Of a stretch of DNA of 41,692 nt, positions 1 to 8,443 are shown piece after piece (the stretch's first letter is position 1; the number at the start of each line of letters is the position of its first letter). The position numbers and the translations under genes are program-made. The notes under the pieces were generated by a model. That model saw nothing but the letters and a program-made list of their open reading frames with translations, did no database searches and had not been told where the DNA came from. The stretch comes from Acidobacteriota bacterium (GTDB taxonomy: Bacteria; Acidobacteriota; Terriglobia; Bryobacterales; Bryobacteraceae): NCBI GenBank assembly GCA_016870915.1, contig VFZY01000030.1, positions 1-41,692 on the forward strand, read 5' to 3'.

Positions 1-1029
1 ACGCTGCAGGACATCACCAGCGATCTCCGCCTCTCAAGCCCGCGCATCAACGTCGAAATCGACCGCGACAAGGCCCAGGCCGTCGGCGTCAGCGCCGAAG
101 CCATCGCCAGCACCCTGTTCAGCGCCTACGGCGGGCGCCAGGTGGCCACCATCAACACCTCCGCCAACGAATACTATGTGATTCTGGAGGTCCTGCCCCA
201 ATACCAGCGCGACCCCGAAGCCCTCGGCCGGCTCTACGTCCGGTCGAACACCGGCAATCTCGTTCCCCTCTCCTCCGTCACCACCTTCAACAAGGGACTC
301 GCACCGCTCACCGTCAATCATGCCGGCCAGCTTCCCGCGGTCAACGTGTCGTTCAATCTGCGCCCCGGCGCCGCTCTCGGCGAAGCCGTCGAACAGATTG
401 AGGAAGCCGCGCGTCAACTGGATCTGCCCGGCACCATGAGCATGTCGTTCCAGGGCACCGCCCAAGCGTTCCAATCCTCCATTCGCGGCCTCGGCATGCT
501 GCTCCTGATTGCCATTCTCGTGATCTACCTGGTGCTCGGCGTGCTCTATGAGAGCTTCATCCATCCGCTCACCATTCTGTCCGGCCTTCCCTCGGCCGGC
601 CTTGGCGCGCTCGCTACCCTCACCTTGTTCGGCTACGATCTCAACCTCTACGGCTTCGTCGGCCTCATCCTGCTGATCGGCATCGTCAAGAAGAACGCCA
701 TCATGATGATCGACTTCGCCATCGACGCCAGGCGCAATCACGGCCTGGCGGCCCGCGACGCCATCTACCAGGGCTGCCTGCTCCGCTTCCGCCCCATCAT
801 GATGACCACCATGGCGGCGCTGCTCGGGTCACTGCCCATCGCGCTCGGCATTGGATCGGGCTCCGAGGGCCGCCGCCCGTTGGGCTTGGCCGTGGTGGGC
901 GGGCTGATGGTATCGCAGGTCCTCACCCTCTATCTCACCCCCGTGGTCTATCTCTACCTGGAACGCGTCCAGACCTTTTTCACCCGCCGCCAGACGTCAC
1001 CCGCGCTTCATCCGGCGCACGGAGATTAA
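1..1029 (+). CDS. RND efflux pump inner-membrane subunit, 3' part
   Basis: The frame is open from the first base, so this is the C-terminal part (342 residues) of a protein of about 1,000 residues; the 5' end lies outside the window. It starts in the periplasmic porter domain (an INVEIDRDKAQAVGV stretch and a VPLSSVTTF stretch are typical of AcrB/MdtB-type pumps) and then runs through the second transmembrane block, including YLVLGVLYESFIHP, the GIVKKNAIMMIDFA segment and the RFRPIMMTT segment. These pumps use the proton gradient to move drugs or metabolites from inner membrane and periplasm to an outer-membrane channel, with an adaptor protein. Family assignment is firm; the substrate cannot be read from this piece. 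It ends in TAA seven bases before the next gene. Confidence 0.95.
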   Translation, partial: TLQDITSDLRLSSPRINVEIDRDKAQAVGVSAEAIASTLFSAYGGRQVATINTSANEYYVILEVLPQYQRDPEALGRLYVRSNTGNLVPLSSVTTFNKGLAPLTVNHAGQLPAVNVSFNLRPGAALGEAVEQIEEAARQLDLPGTMSMSFQGTAQAFQSSIRGLGMLLLIAILVIYLVLGVLYESFIHPLTILSGLPSAGLGALATLTLFGYDLNLYGFVGLILLIGIVKKNAIMMIDFAIDARRNHGLAARDAIYQGCLLRFRPIMMTTMAALLGSLPIALGIGSGSEGRRPLGLAVVGGLMVSQVLTLYLTPVVYLYLERVQTFFTRRQTSPALHPAHGD

Positions 1030-1036
1030 TCGCCCC

Positions 1037-1528
1037 ATGCCCCTTTCCCGCCGCATTCTTCTCGCTGCCCCCGCCGCGGCCGCCGCGGAGGACCGCTTCC
1101 CCGGCGTATGGAGTCTGGCCCGCTATGAACTGAAGAACAAGGCCACTGGCGCCATCACGCATCCCTATACGGAAAAGCCCGTCGGCCGTATCACCTACGA
1201 CCGCGAAGGCCGCATGTCCGCCCAGTTGATGCACCCGGGCCGCAAACGCCTTTCCGGCGATGTTCCGGGTGCCGCGGCTGCCCTCATTCTGATCCAGGCT
1301 TCGGCATCCGAACTCCGCGAGTTGGCTGGCGGCTTCATTGCCTACTACGGAACCTACCGTGTCGACGAACCTGCCCGAACCGTCATCCACCGCGTGGAAG
1401 CCTGCCTGATTCCGAATTGGGTGGGAACAGACTTGATCCGGGGTTACCAGTTCGAAGGACGCAACCGGCTCACGTTGATTGCCGAAACACCCGCCGTTAC
1501 CGGCCGCCTGATCTGGGAACGCGCCTAG
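1037..1528 (+). CDS. Lipocalin-like domain protein
   Basis: A 163-residue protein beginning seven bases after the RND pump gene, so probably co-transcribed. After a short Ala-rich N-terminus (SRRILLAAPAAAAAEDRF, possibly a weak export signal) comes a single beta-barrel-like domain: GVWSLARYELKN, GRITYDREGRMSAQLMHPGR, IAYYGTYRVDEPARTVIH and a closing GRLIWERA strand. This pattern fits the lipocalin-like family 5, a group of small barrels with no assigned ligand. A GGAG lies about 12 bases before the ATG, farther than ideal. A relation to efflux is suggested only by position. Family call fairly sure; function unknown. Confidence 0.7.
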   Translation: MPLSRRILLAAPAAAAAEDRFPGVWSLARYELKNKATGAITHPYTEKPVGRITYDREGRMSAQLMHPGRKRLSGDVPGAAAALILIQASASELRELAGGFIAYYGTYRVDEPARTVIHRVEACLIPNWVGTDLIRGYQFEGRNRLTLIAETPAVTGRLIWERA

Positions 1529-1542
1529 AGCATTCCAGGAAT

Positions 1543-2406
1543 TCAGCTTGCCTTAGGCAGGCCCGCCACGGCCAGGGCCGGTTCTCCCAGCCACGCCCGG
1601 ATTCGGGGCAGCGCTTCGGTGGCCGCCTGTTCGCCCGCCGCGATCAGCGACTTGGCGTCCTGGAACCCATCCCAGCCGGTGCCCGCCACGCTCGGTGCCA
1701 GCACCAGGTTGGAGTGACGGCGCCACTCGCCTTCCAGCCGCTTCTGCATGATCTGGAAACAGCGGTTCACCACCCCGAACACACTGGTGGGAGCCTCGCG
1801 CCGCCCTTCCGTGGGCAGACACACGGAGATCACGTGCGTCGCACCCATGCGCCGCAACGGCTCTGCCGGCAGTTCCATCGTCATCGCGCCATCCACCAGC
1901 ACGCGCCCCTCATGCTCGATCGGGATGAACATCCCCGGATAGGAGCAGCTTGCCCGAACCGCCAGCATTACATCGCCCGCCCCGCGAAACACAGCCGGAC
2001 TCGACGTGATCAGATCCGACGCCACCACGGCCAGCGGGATCCGCATCTCCTCAAAACGGTGGCTCTTGAGCAGCTTTGTAAGGAACGGCTCCATGCGCTC
2101 GCTGTCCGCCAGACCCATCTTGCTCACCGTCCAGCGGGCCACGTCGCGGAACTTCATGCTGCCCGCCGCCGTTTCCAGTTCATCGGGCGTGCAGCCACTG
2201 GCGTAGGCGGCCGCCACAATGGACCCCGCACTCACGCCGCCAATGAACCGCACCGGAATCCCGTGCCGCTCCAGCGCCCGCAACACGCCCACATGCGCCA
2301 CGCCGCGGGCAAACCCGCCGCCCAACGCCAGGCCGATTGCCGGTTCCCGCCGGGAAGGTAGATGGAGCACCCGCCGCGAAGCTTTGGTCAACATCTCGCG
2401 CCACAT
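1543..2406 (-). CDS. Patatin-like phospholipase
   Basis: 287 residues with all patatin signatures: the oxyanion glycine loop LGGGFARG (about residues 28-35), the nucleophile elbow GVSAG with Ser59, and the partner aspartate in VLVDGA (Asp172). Patatins are Ser-Asp dyad lipid acyl hydrolases; bacterial ones act on phospholipids or as RssA-like proteins of unknown substrate. No signal peptide or membrane segment is evident, so it probably acts in the cytoplasm or at the inner membrane face. The start is supported by an AGGAGAGGG ribosome-binding site just upstream. It is convergent with the lipocalin gene (14 bases apart) and divergent from the PIG-L gene. Confidence 0.9.
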   Translation of the reverse strand: MWREMLTKASRRVLHLPSRREPAIGLALGGGFARGVAHVGVLRALERHGIPVRFIGGVSAGSIVAAAYASGCTPDELETAAGSMKFRDVARWTVSKMGLADSERMEPFLTKLLKSHRFEEMRIPLAVVASDLITSSPAVFRGAGDVMLAVRASCSYPGMFIPIEHEGRVLVDGAMTMELPAEPLRRMGATHVISVCLPTEGRREAPTSVFGVVNRCFQIMQKRLEGEWRRHSNLVLAPSVAGTGWDGFQDAKSLIAAGEQAATEALPRIRAWLGEPALAVAGLPKAS

Positions 2407-2506
2407 CGTCCCTCTCCTTCCCTCCGGCCGCGGCCGGCCTCAACCATACAGTGAATCCTGGGAGGCCACCGTTTCATTCCTTATCGGTCCCTCCCGAGGG
2501 ATCGTC

Positions 2507-2512
2507 TACACT
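2507..2512 (+). promoter_or_regulatory. -10-like box immediately before the PIG-L start
   Basis: TACACT followed by seven bases and then the ATG at 2520. No Shine-Dalgarno sequence lies between. If it works as a -10 element, transcription would begin at or next to the start codon. No good -35 hexamer is visible at 16-18 bases upstream. Confidence 0.35.
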
Positions 2513-2519
2513 GGGTTCG

Positions 2520-5054
2520 ATGTCCCATCGCGTTCCCGGGTTGCATGGTGTGCTCTGCCTGCCGCTGCTTTTCGCCGCCGCCGCCCTGCCTTCGCATGCA
2601 CAGAAGAATCTTTACGGTGCCGCCGAAATTCGCCAGTCCCTGGACCGTCTCAACGTCCTCGGTACGGTCCTCATGATTGCCGCCCATCCCGACGACGAGA
2701 ACACCGCTCTCATCGCCGCCTTTGCCCGGGGCAGGAAGTACCGCACGGGCTATCTCTCGCTCACCCGCGGCGAAGGCGGTCAGAACCTCATTGGCGCCGA
2801 GCAGGGCGACGAAATGGGCGTCATCCGCACCCAGGAACTGCTGGCCGCCCGCCGCATCGACGGCGGCGAGCAGTTCTTCACCCGCGCCATCGACTTCGGC
2901 TTTTCGAAGACCGCGGCCGAAACGCTGGATAAATGGAAGCGCGAGGAGGTGCTGGGCGATATCGTCCGCGTCATCCGCGAATTCCGCCCGGACGTCATTG
3001 TCCTTCGATTCTCCGGAACGCCTCGCGACGGACACGGCCAGCACCAGGCCTCAGCCATGCTCGGCAAAGAGGCCTTTGCCGCTGCCGCCGACCCCGCCCG
3101 CTTCCCCGAACAACTCACCACGCTCCAGCCCTGGCAGGCCAAGCGAGTGGTCTGGAACGTCTTCGCCTTCACCCCGCAGCAGGAAAAAGAGACTCGCGAT
3201 CTTCCCAACCGCGTCTCGATCGATACCGGTATCTTCGACCCGGTGCTCGGCTACTCCTATGGCGAAATCGCCGGCATGAGCCGCAGCCAACACCGCAGCC
3301 AGGCCATGGGCGCCCCTGAACGCAAGGGCGCTCAGCCCAACGCGCTGGTCCACGTTGCCGGCGACCCGGCGGCTCAGGACCTTTTCGACGGCATCGACAC
3401 CACCTGGAACCGCGCCCCCGGCGGCGCACCCATCGGTGAACGCCTCGCCGCCGCCGCCCGTGAGTTCCGCATGGAAGACCCGTCCGCCAGCGTGCCCAGG
3501 CTTCTTGAGGTCCGCCGCCTTCTGGACTCCCGCCAGGACCCCTGGAGCCTCCGCAAACGCGCCGAACTCGATGAGACCATCGCCCTCGCCGCCGGCCTCT
3601 GGTTCGATGTTTCCGCCGCCAGTCCCCAGGCCGTCCCCGGCCACCCAGCGCGGCTCAACGTGCAGGCCGTCAACCGCTCCCGCCTCACCGTTCGGCTCGC
3701 CAGCGTGGCGTTCGTCGGGGCGCCGGGCGCCGACCCGGTTTCCACGCCCCGGGATCTTCCCCCGAATCATCCCGTCAACCTCACAGTGACCTGGGCCGTG
3801 CCCCGGAACCTCAGCTACACCCAGCCCTTCTGGCTCAGCCGGCCGAAGGATGGCGCGCTCTACACCGTACCCGCCGCTGAGCGCTCCGCCATGGCCGGCC
3901 CCCTGCCCGTTCTCATGGCCCGCGCAAGGTTCGAACTCGGGGATCAGTCCATCGACATCACCCGCCCGGTCCACCACCGTTACGTCGATCGCGGCGAAGG
4001 CGAACTCACCCGGCCGCTCGAAGTGGTGCCGCCCGTGGCGCTCACGCTGGCCGAGAAATCCCTGATCTTCCCCAATCGCGACCGGCGCGGCATCGACGTT
4101 CAGGTTCGCGCCAACCTGCCCGGCGTCTCCGGCGCCGTGCGGCTCGATCTTCCCCCAGGCTGGACCGCTCAGCCGGCCTCGCGCCCGTTCACTATCGCCG
4201 GCGCGGGTGAAGAAACAACTCTCTCCTTCAACATCACACCGGCGCAGGCCGAAAGCCGCGGGAAAGCGGTGGCCGTGGCCATTCTGGACGGCCGCGAATC
4301 CAGCGCCGGCCAACTCACCATCCGCTACCCTCACATCCCGCCGCAAACACTGTTCCCGGCCGCCGAAGCCGATGTGGTGCGCGTCAATGCCACGCTGCTT
4401 TCCCGGCGCATCGCCTACGTGATGGGTGCCGGAGACGATGTGCCCGCGGCGCTCCGCCAACTGGGTGCTGACGTTGTGCTCCTCAGCGACGACGACCTGG
4501 CCCGTGCCGACCTCAGCCGTTTCGACGCCGTTGTCACCGGAGTCCGCGCCTACAACACTCGCGCCGCGCTTCGTGCCAACCAGCAGCGTCTGCTCGATTT
4601 CGTCCGCGCCGGCGGCACCATGGTGGTACAGTACAACGTCCTCGAGGGAGGATTCATGGGCGGCGATCCCAAGCTGCTCGAGAAAGTGGGCCCGTATCCC
4701 ATGAAGATCGGCCGTGAGCGCGTTACCGTCGAGGAGGCCCCGGTCACGTACCCGGATCCGCGCCACATCCTGCTCCGCGCCCCCAACGAACTTCGCTCTT
4801 CCGACTTCGAAGGCTGGGTGCAGGAGCGCGGCCTCTACTTCGCCTCCGAATGGGATCCTCAGTACGAATCCATCTTCGAATCGCACGATCCCGGTGAGAA
4901 CGCCCTCAAAGGCGGCACGCTGGCCGCGCGGCTCGGCAAGGGCGTCTACGTCTTTACCGCCTACTCCTGGTTCCGCCAACTGCCCGCCGGTGTGCCCGGC
5001 GCCTATCGCATCTTCGCCAATCTGGTGAGTGCGGCCAAGGCGGGCCAGCAGTGA
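2520..5054 (+). CDS. Secreted PIG-L (LmbE-like) family deacetylase, multidomain
   Basis: 844 residues. I chose the ATG at 2520 because it gives a clear signal peptide (LPLLFAAAALPSHAQ); the frame stays open upstream, but that part overlaps the promoter region. The N-terminal domain (about 30-260) carries the zinc motif AHPDDEN and the LSLTRGEGGQN segment of PIG-L/MshB-type enzymes, which remove acetyl groups from N-acetylglucosamine-type sugars. The middle contains beta-rich segments resembling a NEW3/NPCBM-associated domain (LDLPPGWTAQP). The last 220 residues look like a class I amidotransferase/ThuA-like fold (DAVVTGVRAYNT, VRAGGTMVVQYN). It is probably periplasmic. The stop overlaps the next gene by four bases, so translation is probably coupled to it. 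Confidence 0.85.
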   Translation: MSHRVPGLHGVLCLPLLFAAAALPSHAQKNLYGAAEIRQSLDRLNVLGTVLMIAAHPDDENTALIAAFARGRKYRTGYLSLTRGEGGQNLIGAEQGDEMGVIRTQELLAARRIDGGEQFFTRAIDFGFSKTAAETLDKWKREEVLGDIVRVIREFRPDVIVLRFSGTPRDGHGQHQASAMLGKEAFAAAADPARFPEQLTTLQPWQAKRVVWNVFAFTPQQEKETRDLPNRVSIDTGIFDPVLGYSYGEIAGMSRSQHRSQAMGAPERKGAQPNALVHVAGDPAAQDLFDGIDTTWNRAPGGAPIGERLAAAAREFRMEDPSASVPRLLEVRRLLDSRQDPWSLRKRAELDETIALAAGLWFDVSAASPQAVPGHPARLNVQAVNRSRLTVRLASVAFVGAPGADPVSTPRDLPPNHPVNLTVTWAVPRNLSYTQPFWLSRPKDGALYTVPAAERSAMAGPLPVLMARARFELGDQSIDITRPVHHRYVDRGEGELTRPLEVVPPVALTLAEKSLIFPNRDRRGIDVQVRANLPGVSGAVRLDLPPGWTAQPASRPFTIAGAGEETTLSFNITPAQAESRGKAVAVAILDGRESSAGQLTIRYPHIPPQTLFPAAEADVVRVNATLLSRRIAYVMGAGDDVPAALRQLGADVVLLSDDDLARADLSRFDAVVTGVRAYNTRAALRANQQRLLDFVRAGGTMVVQYNVLEGGFMGGDPKLLEKVGPYPMKIGRERVTVEEAPVTYPDPRHILLRAPNELRSSDFEGWVQERGLYFASEWDPQYESIFESHDPGENALKGGTLAARLGKGVYVFTAYSWFRQLPAGVPGAYRIFANLVSAAKAGQQ

Positions 5055-5176
5055 GCCGTGATATCTCGCCACCGCCCTTCCTCGGCTCCTGGGGCCGGGT
5101 CTACGGCGCAGTGCTTATCTATCTCGCTGCGCTTGTCCTCTTGTTCTGGCTCTTTGGAAAGGCCTTCGGTTCGTGA
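5051..5176 (+). CDS. 41-residue single-pass membrane protein between deacetylase and symporter
   Basis: A short gene starting with GTG inside a GTGA overlap with the PIG-L stop, and ending in a second GTGA overlap with the symporter start. The product has a polar Pro-rich head (SRDISPPPFLGSW), one hydrophobic helix (YGAVLIYLAALVLLFWLF) and a short basic tail. The two four-base overlaps fix both ends and argue strongly that it is translated. Small single-helix proteins are known next to some sodium:solute symporters, where they are presumed accessory subunits (compare YhdT with PanF); I infer the same role here. The alternative is that the reading frame is fortuitous, which the double overlap and the clean helix make unlikely. 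Confidence 0.75.
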   Translation: MSRDISPPPFLGSWGRVYGAVLIYLAALVLLFWLFGKAFGS

Positions 5177-6828
5177 AGCCTTTGGATTGGTGGGTCCTCG
5201 TCGGCTCGCTTGTCTTCATCGTGCTGTACGGCCTGTGGCGCAGCCGCGGCGAGCGCACGGCCAGCGATTATCTGCTGGCCGGCAAATCGATGCCCTGGTA
5301 TGCCATGGCGCTCTCCATCATGGCCACCCAGGCCAGCGCCATCACGTTCATTTCCACCACGGGCCAGGCCTATGTGGACGGCATGCGCTTCGTCCAGTTC
5401 TACTTTGGACTGCCGCTGGCCATGATCATCCTCTCGGCCACCGCCGTACCCATCTTCCACCGCGCGGGCGTCTACACCGCCTACGAATATCTTGAGAAGC
5501 GCTTCGACGCCAAGACCCGTACTTTGGTCACCCTGGTTTTTCTGCTTCAGCGCGGCCTCGCCTGCGGCATTTCACTCTACGCGCCCGCGGTGGTACTCAC
5601 TGTCATCCTCGGCTGGCCTGACCAGTGGACAACGCTTGCCATGGGCGCGATCGTCGTCACCTACACTGTCATCGGTGGCATCAAGGCCGTCACCTGGACC
5701 GACTTCCAGCAGATGCTCGTCATGATGTTCGGCCTCTTCGTCGCCCTCTACATGGCTGTACACCTGCTGCCGGATGGCGTCGGTTTCCTCGACGCTCTGC
5801 GCGTGGCGGGCGCCGCGGGCCGCCTCAACCCGGTCACCTTCACCGTCGATTGGAATGACCGCTACAACCTGTGGAGCGGCCTCATCGGCGGCATGTTCCT
5901 GGCCCTTGCCTACTTCGGAACCGACCAGTCGCAGGTGCAGCGCTACCTTTCCGGAAGCTCCATCGCCCAAAGCCGCTTGAGCTTGCTGTTCAATGCCGTG
6001 GCCAAGATCCCCATGCAGTTCCTCATCCTGCTGACAGGCGCCATGGTCTTCGTCTTCTTCACCTTCGAACGCCCGCCCATCGTGTTTCACCACGAACATC
6101 AATCGGCCGCCCGGCAGGCAGTCGGCCAGCGCTTCGATCAGGCCTTTGAAGCACGGCGCGACGCGGCGCTGGCTCTTGTGCGGGCCGAAGACGCCCAGCG
6201 TGACGGCCGTGCCGCCGAACTCGGCGAACGCAATCGGGAGTTTGAGACCGTCCGCAAGGAAGCCCTGTCTTCCTCCGGAGGCAAGGGCTTCAACGATACC
6301 AACTACATCTTTCTCACCTTCGTCACCAAGCACCTGCCCGCCGGACTGGTCGGCCTCATCATGACCGCCATCTTCGCCGCCGCCATGTCCACCATCTCCG
6401 CGGAGATCAACTCGCTGGCCACCGTGAGCATCGTCGATATCTACAAGCGCTTCGTCAAGCCCAGTGGCTCCGACAGTCATTACGTCCGCGCCTCCATGAT
6501 CGCCACCGCGCTCTGGGGAGCCTATGCGATCCTCACCGCCCGCTTCGGCCGCGGACTCGGGTCGCTCATTGAGGTGGTAAACCTTCTAGGGTCGCTTTTC
6601 TACGGAGGCATGCTCGGTGTCTTCGTCCTGGCTTTCTACTTCCCGCGCATCGGTGGCACGGCTGCGTTCATCGGCGTCCTCGCCGGCGAAGCGGCCATCT
6701 TCTTCTGTTATGGTTTCACCGCCATCTCATTCCTTTGGTACAACGTGATCGGCTGCGCGGTAGTCCTCCTCACCGCGCACCTGGCGGAGTTCCTGCTGCC
6801 CCCGCGGCGTCGGGCCGTCTCGCCGTGA
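5173..6828 (+). CDS. Sodium:solute symporter (SSS family)
   Basis: 551 residues, GTG start inside the overlap with the preceding small gene. It has the SSS pattern: an N-terminal helix then SDYLLAGKSMPWYAMALS, the FISTTGQAY segment, YTAYEYLEKRFDAKTR, IGGIKAVTWTDFQQ and a TDQSQVQRYLS motif, with about 13 membrane helices. A long charged stretch (about residues 298-375, rich in Arg, Glu and Ala) interrupts the helices and would form a soluble loop, as in other symporters of Bacteroidetes/Acidobacteria type. These carriers take up sugars, sugar acids or similar solutes with sodium. Coupling to a secreted deacetylase suggests that the carrier imports its product, but the substrate is not shown by the sequence. 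Confidence 0.93.
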   Translation: MKPLDWWVLVGSLVFIVLYGLWRSRGERTASDYLLAGKSMPWYAMALSIMATQASAITFISTTGQAYVDGMRFVQFYFGLPLAMIILSATAVPIFHRAGVYTAYEYLEKRFDAKTRTLVTLVFLLQRGLACGISLYAPAVVLTVILGWPDQWTTLAMGAIVVTYTVIGGIKAVTWTDFQQMLVMMFGLFVALYMAVHLLPDGVGFLDALRVAGAAGRLNPVTFTVDWNDRYNLWSGLIGGMFLALAYFGTDQSQVQRYLSGSSIAQSRLSLLFNAVAKIPMQFLILLTGAMVFVFFTFERPPIVFHHEHQSAARQAVGQRFDQAFEARRDAALALVRAEDAQRDGRAAELGERNREFETVRKEALSSSGGKGFNDTNYIFLTFVTKHLPAGLVGLIMTAIFAAAMSTISAEINSLATVSIVDIYKRFVKPSGSDSHYVRASMIATALWGAYAILTARFGRGLGSLIEVVNLLGSLFYGGMLGVFVLAFYFPRIGGTAAFIGVLAGEAAIFFCYGFTAISFLWYNVIGCAVVLLTAHLAEFLLPPRRRAVSP

Positions 6829-6877
6829 TGGGGCGTTTCTTGCTAACTTCGAATTGCGGAGTCCGCACGCGTAAGCC

Positions 6878-7621
6878 GTGAAACAGCTCATCCTCACCCT
6901 TCAGGATTTCCTCTACCTCGCCGGACGCGCATTCCGCGCCATTTTCCGCCGCCCGCATTACTTTGCCGATCAGTCCATTCAGGCCGACGTCATCGGCGTT
7001 GGCAGCCTCCCCATCGTCATGCTGATCGGCACCTTCAGCGGCGTCGTCATGGCGCTGCAGATGTCGCGCGCTCTGTCCACCTACGGCGCCGTCAGCAAAA
7101 CCGGGGAGATCGTCGCCATCACGCTGATACGCGAAATGGGACCCGTGCTCACCGCGCTCCTCGTCGCCGGCCGCAACGCCTCCGGCATCGCGAGCGAAAT
7201 CGGCTCCATGAAGGTCACCGAGCAGATCGACGCCATGCGCGCGCTCGGCACGGACCCCATTCTCAAGCTGGTGAAGCCACGCCTCATCGCCACCTCGCTT
7301 GTTCTTCCCCTGCTCACCGTCCTCGCCGATTTTCTTGGCATCGCCGGCGGCTTCCTCATCGCCTACTTCATGCTCAACCTCACCGCCTCCCAGTACTGGA
7401 CCTCGGCCTACCAGGCGCTCGAATACAACGACATCGCCCAGGGCTTGGTCAAGCCCTTCCTGTTTGCCGTCGTCATCTCGCTGGTCGGCTGCTTCTATGG
7501 CCTCCGCACCACCGGCGGAACCCAGGGCGTCGGCCTTTCCACCACTCAGGCGGTGGTTGTGGCCTCGGTGTGGATCTTTGTCATTGACGTTTTCGTCACC
7601 CAGGTCTTCGTCAACCTGTAG
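6878..7621 (+). CDS. mlaE: MlaE-type ABC transporter permease
   Basis: 247 residues from a GTG start. The sequence follows the MlaE/YrbE family closely: GTFSGVVMALQ, the EIVAITLIREMGPVLTALL segment, VAGRNASGIASEIGSMKVTE, QIDAMRALGTDP and the C-terminal GLRTTGGTQGVG loop. With about five to six helices it forms the membrane part of an Mla-type system that moves phospholipids between outer and inner membranes. It begins 49 bases after the symporter gene and is followed after three bases by the ATPase gene, so mlaE-mlaF-mlaD form one operon. Gene names are by family and order; MlaA, MlaB and MlaC are not in the window. Confidence 0.93.
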   Translation: MKQLILTLQDFLYLAGRAFRAIFRRPHYFADQSIQADVIGVGSLPIVMLIGTFSGVVMALQMSRALSTYGAVSKTGEIVAITLIREMGPVLTALLVAGRNASGIASEIGSMKVTEQIDAMRALGTDPILKLVKPRLIATSLVLPLLTVLADFLGIAGGFLIAYFMLNLTASQYWTSAYQALEYNDIAQGLVKPFLFAVVISLVGCFYGLRTTGGTQGVGLSTTQAVVVASVWIFVIDVFVTQVFVNL

Positions 7622-7624
7622 ACC

Positions 7625-8440
7625 ATGAGCACCGCCTCGGTTGTCCGCTTTGAGCATGTCAGCGTCGAGTTCGACGGGGATCTGGCGCTCAACGATGTCT
7701 CGTTCGACGTCCGTGCCGGCGAAACCCGGGTCATCCTCGGCGCCGCGGGCAGCGGCAAGACGGTTCTGCTCAAGGTGGCCATGGGCCTCGTTCGTCCCAG
7801 TGCCGGCCGGGTCTTCCTCTTCGATACCAATATCACTCACCTCCGGGAGCGTGACCTGTTCAGCCTCCGCTCCCGCGTCGGCATCCTGTTTCAGGAAGGC
7901 GGCCTCTTCGATTCCCTCACCATCGAGGAAAACGTCGCCTACCCGCTGGTGAATCAGGCGAGCATCAAGTGCCCGGCCGAAGAGGTGCTGCCGCGTGTCA
8001 ACCAGGCCCTCCAGTTCGTCGAACTGGGCCACACCCTCGCCAAGGTGCCCAGCGAACTCTCCGGCGGCATGCGCCGCCGCGTCGGTATCGCCCGCGCCGG
8101 CGTCACGGAGCCGCCACTGGTCCTCTACGATTCACCCACCGCCGGGCTTGACCCCATCACCGCCAATACCATCATGGCGCTGGTGGTCAAGCAGCGCGAC
8201 CTGCGCAACATCACCCCAATCATCGTCACCCACCGCGCTCAGGACGGCTACCTTCTGGCCAACTACTGCTGGAATACGGCGGAAAGCAAGGTGGAACGCG
8301 CCACGGCCGGGCACCGCGCCACCGAGCAGACCGAATACATGGTGATGTGCGAAGGGAAACTGGTTTTTCAGGGACCGGAAGAGGCCCTCTCGGCGTCTTC
8401 CGATCCATATGTGTCAAAATTTGTGAGGCGGAATCATTAG
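7625..8440 (+). CDS. mlaF: MlaF-type ABC transporter ATPase with altered Walker B
   Basis: 271 residues. Walker A is GAAGSGKT (39-46, Lys45), the Q-loop segment is FQEGGLFDSL, the signature is LSGGMRRRVGIARA and the H-loop is VTHRAQD. Walker B reads LVLYDSPTAGLDP, so the usual catalytic Glu after Asp169 is Ser170 (codon TCA at 8132-8134). A C-terminal extension after about residue 215 contains a charged segment (ESKVERATAGHRATEQT) before the final EGKLVFQGPEE. It sits three bases after mlaE and three before mlaD. It should power lipid transfer as a dimer bound to MlaE; the missing Glu could lower ATP hydrolysis or be compensated elsewhere. Confidence 0.92.
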   Translation: MSTASVVRFEHVSVEFDGDLALNDVSFDVRAGETRVILGAAGSGKTVLLKVAMGLVRPSAGRVFLFDTNITHLRERDLFSLRSRVGILFQEGGLFDSLTIEENVAYPLVNQASIKCPAEEVLPRVNQALQFVELGHTLAKVPSELSGGMRRRVGIARAGVTEPPLVLYDSPTAGLDPITANTIMALVVKQRDLRNITPIIVTHRAQDGYLLANYCWNTAESKVERATAGHRATEQTEYMVMCEGKLVFQGPEEALSASSDPYVSKFVRRNH

Positions 8441-8443
8441 CAG

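Noticed and set aside
3051-5072. Long minus-strand open frame of 673 codons opposite the PIG-L gene
   Set aside because: A shadow of the real gene caused by high GC; Gly/Val/Ala/Glu-biased product without family pattern.
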